A stretch of DNA of 64,000 nt. It comes from Paenibacillus sp. 37 (GTDB lineage: Bacteria; Bacillota; Bacilli; Paenibacillales; Paenibacillaceae). Each line of letters starts with the position of its first letter. Position 1 is the stretch's first letter. A program made the position numbers and the translations under genes. The stretch lies in the NCBI RefSeq assembly GCF_008386395.1, contig NZ_CP043761.1, positions 5,022,001-5,086,000 of the forward strand, given 5' to 3'. This document shows positions 41,536 through 50,100 of this stretch, piece by piece. The notes under the pieces were generated by a model. The model saw only the letters and a list, made by a program, of their open reading frames with translations. It did no database searches and was not told the DNA's origin.

Positions 41536-42683
41536 ACGCCACCGCCACGCTTGTAATAGGCTTTTAATCCGTAATGCGAGATCATCTCCTGCTGCATCTG
41601 AGAAGAACCTTCAATAATCTCCAGAATTTTGGCTTCCTTATACAGCCTGGCAACAGGATATTGGTTACTAATTCCGTTCGCACCATGCACCTGTAACGCA
41701 TCGCTTGCAACTTCAACAGCAACTTTGGACGTAAAATATTTGGCGATTGTTGTCTCCATGGCAGCCTGCGGGTCCCTGGCTTCTCTCAGCTCGGCTGCCC
41801 GTAAACATAATGCTCGTGCTGCATGGACTTTTGTCACCGCATCTCCAATCATGCCGCGAATCAGCTGAAAATGACTCAGCTTCTGATCAAATTGCTTCCG
41901 CTTCCTTGAGTAAGTCACCATGGCATCCAGCGCTTCCTGCGCAATCGCCAGCCCTGCCCAGGCTATGCTATATCTGCCCTGATCCAGCGCCCCGGTTACG
42001 ATGTACTCAAAACCTTCATTTAGACGTCCAATAATGTAATTCTTTGGTACACGCACCTCATGGAGATCAATCTCAGCTATACCTGTCTCTCCCGCAACCA
42101 TGACACCTTCAATAGGTTTGGTCTGTACACCCTCAAACTGGCGTTCTACCCAAAAAGCAGTGCTTCGTCCCTGATTCGAGGCAATAATGATAAATACATC
42201 TGCCAAATGTCCAAACGTGATCCACTTCTTTTTTCCATTCAAAACATAACAGTCCGATTCTTCTCTCCACTCGGTCTTTACACTTTTGGCATCCGAACCA
42301 ACTTCCGGTTCAGTCAGGCCAAAGGCAGCAATCCATTCTCCCTTCACCAACTTGGGCAGCCAGGACGATTTTTGCTCAGGCGTTCCGAAACGTACCAAAG
42401 TTTCACTTACAAGTGAAGTATGTACCGTTAACAAGCTGCGAACGGCTGGAAGAGCCTTGCCAAATACTTCAGTCAACAGCCCGTACGCCCTGGGGCCGAG
42501 ACCCATGCCGCCATATTCAGCGGGGATCGAGGCAGCCAAGTAACCTTTTTCAGCCATGGCACGGATCAATGTTCTGGGAATGGCTTGCTGCTCTTGAATC
42601 TGTTGAGCATACGGACGAATTTCACGGGCAGCAAACAATTCAGCTTCATGAATGATCTCTTGCTCTATATCCGCTTCAATCAT
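41532..42683 (-). CDS. Acyl-CoA dehydrogenase-like enzyme (FkbI type)
   Basis: This encodes 383 residues of the flavin acyl-CoA dehydrogenase family. Blocks include AAFGLTEPEVGSDAKS, KKKWITFG, and the C-terminal EIIEGSSQMQQEMI with the catalytic-base Glu region. In FkbG-K-type pathways the homologue (FkbI) oxidises the aldehyde to give hydroxymalonyl-ACP. It overlaps the free ACP gene by 4 bases upstream and the acyltransferase gene by 4 bases downstream. Confidence 0.9.
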   Translation of the reverse strand: MIEADIEQEIIHEAELFAAREIRPYAQQIQEQQAIPRTLIRAMAEKGYLAASIPAEYGGMGLGPRAYGLLTEVFGKALPAVRSLLTVHTSLVSETLVRFGTPEQKSSWLPKLVKGEWIAAFGLTEPEVGSDAKSVKTEWREESDCYVLNGKKKWITFGHLADVFIIIASNQGRSTAFWVERQFEGVQTKPIEGVMVAGETGIAEIDLHEVRVPKNYIIGRLNEGFEYIVTGALDQGRYSIAWAGLAIAQEALDAMVTYSRKRKQFDQKLSHFQLIRGMIGDAVTKVHAARALCLRAAELREARDPQAAMETTIAKYFTSKVAVEVASDALQVHGANGISNQYPVARLYKEAKILEIIEGSSQMQQEMISHYGLKAYYKRGGGV

Positions 42684-42937
42684 TCGACAACCCCCTCTTG
42701 AAGAAGAGATTCATTGAGATAAGCGGCGAACTCGGCAATTGTTTTGTATTCAAACAACGCAACCGGACTGATGTCAACTTGAAGATGCTTGCGCGCACGG
42801 TTAATGATCTTGAGCGCCTGCACAGATGAGACACCAATTTTCAAAAAATTCATCTCTTCATCAATGTCCTCTGGCTCCTGATTCAACGCTGCTGCAATCT
42901 CGCTTTTGATAAAAAGCTCAATTTCTTCTTTTGTCAT
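42680..42937 (-). CDS. Free acyl carrier protein
   Basis: This encodes 85 residues. The carrier fold shows MTKEEIELFIKSEIA and FLKIGVSSVQALKI, with Ser38 (second Ser of GVSS) the likely phosphopantetheine site in place of the usual DSL. The ATG at 42937 follows GGAGG and overlaps the FAAL-KS stop by 4 bases; the longer frame to 43048 is out-of-frame coding of the upstream gene. Lying directly after an AT-less KS, it may supply the missing module carrier. Confidence 0.88.
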   Translation of the reverse strand: MTKEEIELFIKSEIAAALNQEPEDIDEEMNFLKIGVSSVQALKIINRARKHLQVDISPVALFEYKTIAEFAAYLNESLLQEGVVE

Positions 42938-45900
42938 ATCATGACCTCCGTTCCCTGATTCACATCTATCCAATGTACATACGGCTCGAATGGATGTGCT
43001 GGCAGATGTACAATCTGGCCAGAGCCATTCGGATGTAACTGTTCCCAATCCAGCGCAGCACCACGTACATAAAGCTGTCCCAGTAATAAAGCAAGCTGAT
43101 CCTCCATGGTAAGCGTCGACTTGGCAGACAGGCGAATGAAGCTCTCCTTGCCACTGTATTCAAGCTGCTGCACTGTCTGATCTGCAGCAATCATAATTAC
43201 AATGTCGGCGCTTGCCATCTTGCCAGGTGTGTCCTGCAGACTGTCTAACGTCACTCTGTTGTTCACTGGAATGGATTGGCTTGCATGAGCGCTGTGATGT
43301 TCCTCGCCATCCAGATGTAAACTGGATACAAGCTCCTCTCCTGCAGCTATTCCTCGAATCTCCTGAATGGAAGGGACCAGACGTACAAGTGTCTCAAGCA
43401 AGGTCACCCAGTAGTTCAAGGTGGATACCGTATCTTCATTAGAATCGTCTGGCCTGATTACCTTACGAGCTTGAGCCTCATCTTCTCCGCAAATCTCATG
43501 CCCCCCAACCACAATATTGACACGAGCAGCTCGGTTTCTAGGCTTGAAGCCAAATTCCATCTCTTCGATGCTCCACTCTCCGGTTGAGCTGACAGTTACT
43601 GCTGCACGATGCCGATAATGTTTTCTATATCTGTTTCGGGTAAAACAAAGATCCTCTGGTGCCAGGTCCACATGTTTCTTCACATACTGCTCCGTGTTAT
43701 CAATCAGCTTTTTTAAAGCATGCTCTGATTTGGCAGAGAACGTTAACAACTGGCCTCGTGCCGGGGCAACTGCACGGACAGGGGCTTTCCATTCCTCCAG
43801 CACAATGTGGGCATTCGTACCTCCCAGTCCAAATGAACTGATGCCTGCCTTCCGTGTTTTTCCTTCAGGTACATCCCACGTTTTATGCTCGCTAACAATA
43901 TGGAACGGCGATTGGTCCAGTCGTAGGGCCGGATTCGGATTATCCATATGCAGACTTGGTGCCAGTTCACCATGCTGCATACTGAGCAGAACCTTGGCAA
44001 GACTGGCTCCACTGGAGGCTGCAAATAAATGACCAATATTGGTTTTGACTGAACCTAATCCAATCGAATTGTCGCTTGTGCATCCCTTTTCCCGGAACAG
44101 TCGGAGCAAGGCATTCACCTCAATTGGATCTCCAATCCTTGTCCCCGATCCATGTGCTTCAATATAAGAAATCTCGCTCGGATTTAGGTTGGCATCGCGA
44201 TAAGCGGCACGGAGCACCTCATATTGTCCCTGAGGGTTGGGTGCCATAATGCCCAGGGAATATCCGTCGTTATTCACCGCTGTCCCGCGAATCACACCAT
44301 AAACATGCTTATTGTTGCGAACTGCCTCTGTTAGCGGCTCCAGATATACAACAACAGCACCTTCTCCCAAGACTGAACCATCTGCTTCCCGGTCAAATAC
44401 CTTCGTATGTTGAGTGGAAGAACAGATTCCAGCATTGCGTGATAGTTGATGAACATGCGGTGTAGCCAAAATGTTCGCTCCACCTACAACTGCTCCAGAG
44501 ATACGCTTGTCCTGAATGGCCGCCACAGCTTGTGTCAGTGCTACCAGAAAAGAAGAACATGCTGTATCTATCGACAGTGCCGGCCCTGTAAAATTGTACA
44601 TGTGTGAAATGGAGGCCGCTGCAATATTGGACATATTGCCTACCATAGCGTGAGAATGAACAGCCTTTCCAAGACTCCGGTTCATATAATCAACAACCAG
44701 ATCGAAGTATGTGCTTGGGTTAATCCCTACATACACACCCACATCACGCTTCTCCTCATGATCCACGAGCATACCTGCATCCTCCAGCGCCTCATGAGCA
44801 ACTTCCAGCAACTTCCGATGTTGCGGATCCATAAATGCAGCTTGTTCAGACGGGATTTCAAAGAAGTCGTGATCAAACGTATCCGGTTGCTTCAGTTCCC
44901 CAATCCAGTCATCCCAACCGGGTTGCTTGGAACGTGTTGCACGCTCTAAGCTAACCCGGTCAACACTATCTAACCCGTTAACCAGATTGCTCCAGAACTG
45001 CTCTTGGGTGTCGGCATCAGGCAGACGCAGAGACAGCCCGGTAATAGCAATAGCACGATGTACATTCAGGTGATTATCTGTTGTTTCAGCTTGTTCAAAG
45101 TCCTTCTTTTCTGCTGGAAGTTCCTGCAGATATTCCACCATCTCACGTACTGTACTGCAAAAAACAAGTAGTTCTTGTCCTAATTCACGCCCCATATGTG
45201 CAGACAGCTTGTCAAGTAATTGATAGGAGAGAATGGAATTGCCTCCAAGTGCGAGAAAAGAAGTATCCATCTCAATCTTTCCTGCGGGTAATTGAAGAAT
45301 TTCGGCCCAGGCTTTACGTACGGTATATTCCAAAGACGATGTGGAAACCGTCTCGTGTTGTTGCTGTTGTGTGTTTTGGCGAATCAGCTCTTCAATGGCC
45401 TCGATGTCCTTGGTAAATACTCCACGCTCATATTCGTTTCTCAGCATGAAGCGCTGGACCTTGCCACTCGTCGTTTTGGGAATAACCTTGATTGGGAGAA
45501 CATGGGTGATCTCAATACCCAATCCAGCCCTCATACGTTGGATCAGATCCTGGCGTACATCCAGAAACTGTGGAGTGCCCGATTTGTATTTAACAAATAC
45601 AAGCAGCTCTTCTACTTGTTTGAGGCTGTTAAAGTGCCCGACTACCGTCAGATTCCCTCTAGGAATGCTGCTATTCTGGTACAAAATTTCTTCAAGATCA
45701 TGCGCATAATGGTTCTGTCCCCGAATAAACACAATGTCCTTGATTCGTCCGCTTACAACCAGGGAGCCATCAGCCATATAACCCAAGTCTCCAGTGCGAA
45801 GCCACCCATCCATATACATTTCACGATTGATCTCCGGGAGACTGTAATATCCGGAGGTTACCGATTCCCCACGGATCTGGATTTCGCCAACAACCCGCTC

Positions 45901-47133
45901 ATCCAGCACTTCACCCTGTTCATCCGCAATCCGGATTTGAATCCCTGTCATGGGATATCCTTCATGAACAAATTCGATCACATCCGAAGTATGGCTATCA
46001 CTGCTAGGCAGCTGGACTGGCACAGCCAGTCCATCCTGCACCAGCCGCGAACGTGAAATACGTTCAATTCGCGGCTCTTCCCCCAGTCTGGAGGTACATA
46101 CACCTACTGTCGCTTCGGCCATGCCATACGCAGGAAACATCATATTGGGACGATAGCCACAAGAGCTGAATTTTTTGACAAATCGCTCAATAACAGACGT
46201 TGATATAGGCTCTGCACCATTCAAGGTCATACGCAGTGAAGACAGATCAAGCGTTGAGAGCTTGGAATCCGGGATCTTCTGAACCATCCATTCAAAACCG
46301 AAATTGGTACAGCAAAACCATTTTCCCTGATGCTCCGTAATCTTGCGCAAGAACAGATAAGGCGACCGTACGAAGGTATAAGGTGACATCACCATGATGT
46401 TGGCTCCACTCAGGACGGGTGTCAGATGCTGTCCAAATATCCCCATATCATGCGTATGCGGCAACCAGGTAAACACATTATCTCCTTCTTCAGCTCCAAG
46501 AAAAGTCTTGCATGCAATACTGTTGGCGATAATATTGTGATTTGTTAACTGCACACCTTTGGGAATTCCCGTGCTTCCTGATGAGAATTGCAGGAACACA
46601 ATGTCATCAGGAGAGGTTGGGCATAGATCGGCCATCTGCTGGCCTGCTTGAAGCTGATTCACGCTAATCAACATAAGATCTTTGAATACCGGACTTTCCG
46701 CAAGCTGCTTATACTTGGGCATGTAGGCTTCCTCGACGATCACAACCGGACGCCCGAGTACCTCCCACACTTTCGTGAATTTCTCCAGACCAGCTGAGCC
46801 TGGTTCCCAGGCGGCTGGAGGACTAACAGGGGCGACAATAATGCCCCCCAGCATACAAGCCCAAAATGTACGGTAAAATTCCTGTGACTGGTCAATTTCC
46901 AAAATAACGACCTGTCCTTGTTGAATGCCTTGCTCCTGAAGAGACTGCAGGTACTTGCGCGCCTGCATCAGTAATTCAGGATATGATTCAAACTGTTCGT
47001 CACCTGAAGAGCTGATATAGGTCATTCCCTTTTCTGGATGAGTATCTGCAATGTAGATTAACATCTCAGCCACTGTTGAATAATGCTCTGGCACAATCAG
47101 CTCGGGTCCTCGCTGTATGGATTTACTGGACAT
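42934..47133 (-). CDS. FAAL-ACP-KS loading/elongation protein with AT remnant
   Basis: This encodes 1399 residues. Residues about 10-585 are a fatty acyl-AMP ligase (LQFSSGSTGIPKGV, GYMADGSL, KTTSGKVQR), which activates a carboxylic acid as acyl-AMP. A carrier domain follows with Ser633 in ALGGNSI. A ketosynthase spans about 700-1130, with Cys859 in DTACSS, His in EAHGSGT and His in NIGHL. The last 250 residues keep the post-AT linker (YVRGAALDWEQLH and PAHPFEPYVHW) but the AT core is shortened and has no GHSxG. The ATG at 47133 follows GGAGG and overlaps the NRPS stop by 11 bases. This arrangement resembles the loading end of iturin/mycosubtilin synthetases, where AL-ACP-KS builds a modified fatty acyl starter. 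Confidence 0.93.
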   Translation of the reverse strand: MSSKSIQRGPELIVPEHYSTVAEMLIYIADTHPEKGMTYISSSGDEQFESYPELLMQARKYLQSLQEQGIQQGQVVILEIDQSQEFYRTFWACMLGGIIVAPVSPPAAWEPGSAGLEKFTKVWEVLGRPVVIVEEAYMPKYKQLAESPVFKDLMLISVNQLQAGQQMADLCPTSPDDIVFLQFSSGSTGIPKGVQLTNHNIIANSIACKTFLGAEEGDNVFTWLPHTHDMGIFGQHLTPVLSGANIMVMSPYTFVRSPYLFLRKITEHQGKWFCCTNFGFEWMVQKIPDSKLSTLDLSSLRMTLNGAEPISTSVIERFVKKFSSCGYRPNMMFPAYGMAEATVGVCTSRLGEEPRIERISRSRLVQDGLAVPVQLPSSDSHTSDVIEFVHEGYPMTGIQIRIADEQGEVLDERVVGEIQIRGESVTSGYYSLPEINREMYMDGWLRTGDLGYMADGSLVVSGRIKDIVFIRGQNHYAHDLEEILYQNSSIPRGNLTVVGHFNSLKQVEELLVFVKYKSGTPQFLDVRQDLIQRMRAGLGIEITHVLPIKVIPKTTSGKVQRFMLRNEYERGVFTKDIEAIEELIRQNTQQQQHETVSTSSLEYTVRKAWAEILQLPAGKIEMDTSFLALGGNSILSYQLLDKLSAHMGRELGQELLVFCSTVREMVEYLQELPAEKKDFEQAETTDNHLNVHRAIAITGLSLRLPDADTQEQFWSNLVNGLDSVDRVSLERATRSKQPGWDDWIGELKQPDTFDHDFFEIPSEQAAFMDPQHRKLLEVAHEALEDAGMLVDHEEKRDVGVYVGINPSTYFDLVVDYMNRSLGKAVHSHAMVGNMSNIAAASISHMYNFTGPALSIDTACSSFLVALTQAVAAIQDKRISGAVVGGANILATPHVHQLSRNAGICSSTQHTKVFDREADGSVLGEGAVVVYLEPLTEAVRNNKHVYGVIRGTAVNNDGYSLGIMAPNPQGQYEVLRAAYRDANLNPSEISYIEAHGSGTRIGDPIEVNALLRLFREKGCTSDNSIGLGSVKTNIGHLFAASSGASLAKVLLSMQHGELAPSLHMDNPNPALRLDQSPFHIVSEHKTWDVPEGKTRKAGISSFGLGGTNAHIVLEEWKAPVRAVAPARGQLLTFSAKSEHALKKLIDNTEQYVKKHVDLAPEDLCFTRNRYRKHYRHRAAVTVSSTGEWSIEEMEFGFKPRNRAARVNIVVGGHEICGEDEAQARKVIRPDDSNEDTVSTLNYWVTLLETLVRLVPSIQEIRGIAAGEELVSSLHLDGEEHHSAHASQSIPVNNRVTLDSLQDTPGKMASADIVIMIAADQTVQQLEYSGKESFIRLSAKSTLTMEDQLALLLGQLYVRGAALDWEQLHPNGSGQIVHLPAHPFEPYVHWIDVNQGTEVMI
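42979..43760 (-). other. Degenerate acyltransferase remnant in the FAAL-KS protein
   Basis: The C-terminal segment begins with the KS-to-AT linker LLTFSAKSEHAL and ends with the post-AT linker, but the part between is only about 170 residues instead of about 300 and lacks the GQGSQ opening, the GHSxGE nucleophile and the AT His. It appears to be a decayed AT. Confidence 0.65.
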
Positions 47134-50100
47134 GTTGCACCTCCATTGCCTCATTGTGAACTACCACTTTCACATCGCTACCAAGCTTGTCATCAATCAG
47201 CTGTTTCATACGTTTGATGTCCAGACCAGCCTGACAGGCCAGATGTACGTACAGACACTCTTCGTCGTAGCGAATTACCCATTCGAATTGGGAGAGTCCC
47301 GAATTCGAATCTTGGTCATCCGACGACTGAGACGACATTGGGATCGCTTCGCTGCTGGAGATGAAGCCTTGATAATTAAACAGAATCATCTGACGCGGCT
47401 CCTGTTCTGCTTGCCTGTAGGCAGTTCCCAATTGTTCCCGTATGCCATCATATTGTGCCGAGAGGGAAGAATCATGTGTAAGTGCCATAAAGTTAATGCT
47501 GTGTCGCTTCGTAAATTCCAGACGTTCCAACAGATCTTCCTGTGTGAATTCACTGTCTACCAGCACTGGAATCAGATCAAGGAATTCTCCCACATAATCG
47601 TAGTAGGATTCTTCGCCATACTCCCTTCCGTAATGCACCAGGGCTATTGGCAATTGGCTTATGTTCAGATAAGCCGCAATGATGTTGGCAAAAGTTTCAA
47701 AGCATGTCCACCAAACATCTGCAGGCTCCTTCCCTGCAAGGGACAACTCGACAGTCATCGCTGAAGGCGACAATGTTTCTGTTTCCTTCAACTTGTTCAT
47801 GACGATGGTGTTACATCTATGCCATGCCTGAAGTGAAAATTGTTTCTTCATTTCATCTTCAGTTACCCCTATGGGGCCTTGAGACAGAAAATTTACATAA
47901 TCCTCATAATTTCGATCACTCTCGAGCTCTACACCTTGCGGTCTATATAATGCCTTCGACTCAAGTTGTTGTTTGATAATTTGGGCACTCATACCATCAA
48001 ACGCAAGGTGATCAAAACTCCAAATCAGCTTATGCTCTGTGGCTCCTGTACGCAAAATACATAGACGCCATGGTAGTTCCTTCAACGTATACGTTTTGTG
48101 TAACAGAGACTGAACCAGTCTGTACTCCAGCTGCTCCATTGTAGCCGAAGCATAATGACGAATATCAAGATACGGGATAAGCTGTTGCAGCATGTCCGCC
48201 GCTAATGACATATCACATGGATGCCAATACAATTGTTCTTCCTCATATATTATGCTGTGCAGTAACTGATGCCGGGACATAACCCCAAGTATCAGGTGTT
48301 TTACAGCTTGTTCATTCAATTCGCCTTCCAGCGTTGTTGTAAATCCGCTTGCTCGTGAAGTCGTAGAAGCATGTGCTTGTTGAATTGGAGATAGTGGGAA
48401 TTGACCCATAGGGGTCATGCCAGCCATAAAAGATGAAACCTGATTGCAGCTGTTTAAGACATGCAGGACCAGGCTGTCCAGTTGTTTCTCATGAAGTGTT
48501 ATGTCCTGTGGTATGACTATCGGGGACTGAATATGCAGGCTATCTTCGGACCAAACTGACGCCGGAGGATTAATATCTACCAATTTGGCAAGTCCTCTAA
48601 CTGTCGGATATTGGAATAATTCGTTCACATTGATGGCAATTCCTTCTTTTGCCAAAATTTGAGTGAATGCAATCGCTTTGAGCGAATGCCCCCCATTTTG
48701 AAAGAAGTGATCTTCCACACCAATGCCTGGATTACCCAGGATCTGTTGCATGGCGGCAAGAATGACACGCTCTGTTTTTGTCTGAGGTGAACTCACTTCC
48801 ATAGACCTCTGCTGCTCTTCAACCAAATGCTCGGACAATGCTCTTCGGTCCACTTTGCCATTGGCATTAATCGGAAGATGATCCATTCGAATAATTCGTG
48901 CAGGCACCATGTACTCTGGCAGTTGCTGGTGAAGTTCTCTTCGAATATACTCAACATCTGCCCCAGTGTCGCTTGTATAAAAAGCGGCAATGTAAAGACT
49001 TCCTGATGGTTCTGTAACTGTCATGACAAAGGCATCACGAACTCCCGAAAGACGCTCCATGCAATTGCCTATCTCCGATAACTCAATGCGAAAACCTCTA
49101 ATTTTGACCTGGAAATCCGAACGTTCAATAAAAATCAGACTGCCGTCAGCCAGACGTTTGACGATGTCACCTGTCCGATACATTCGTTCTCCCTTGCGGA
49201 AGGGATCATCAAGAAAGTGTTTTCGGGTAAGATCCTCACGGTTAAGATATCCAATACCCACCGCATCCCCACTGATATACAGTTCACCTGGAACGTTGGG
49301 TGGCACAGGCTTCAGCTCATCATCCAGAACATACAAAGCTGTGTTAGACAGGGGGTAACCAATGGGCAGTGAGCCAGTATAAGGCTCTGTTTGCTGTAAT
49401 AAGTGGTAGGAGGCAAAAAAGGTTGCTTCCGTTGGCCCATATCCATTTAACAGCCTGCCAGGTCCCACACATGCAAGCGCTTTGTTGGCATGGCTCATCG
49501 ATGCAGCTTCACCACCAAACATCACTCTACGCACATTCTTCAAGCATTCAGCATCCCAATCCACCAGCATATTAAACAAGGATGTCGGAATATAAAATAC
49601 TGAAATCCGTTGCTGTCGGATGACATCCGCCAAACGAGCCATATCCAAAATGGTCTCTTTTGAGATTAATACAAGAGTAGCGCCATTTATTAATGAAGCA
49701 AAAATATCGAAAATGGAACCGTCAAACGCATAGTTAGAAATTTGCAGGATACGATCCTCTGGCACGACGGTGACAAAATTACTATTTTTCATGACTTTGG
49801 TGACATTGCGATGACTCATCACAGTCCCTTTCGGGGTTCCTGTAGACCCTGATGTATAAATGATATAAGCCGGGTCAAGAGCGGTCGTGTTCATATCTTC
49901 AACGGGCTCCTGCATGTCTCCTGAATCAAATGCTGCCAGTTCATCTGCCGGCACGATACAAGGAACTACAGACTGCCATGTGGAGGCATAAGCCGTTTCA
50001 GTCAATAACACAGCTGCATCGCAATCTTGCACAATAAATTCAATTCTCGATGGCGGCGAAGCCGGGTCGATCGGAACATAACTGCAACCGAGTTTGAGTG

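Noticed and set aside
45292..46056. 254-codon open frame on the plus strand
   Set aside because: Antisense to the FAAL domain at 42934-47133; no start signal and no family resemblance.
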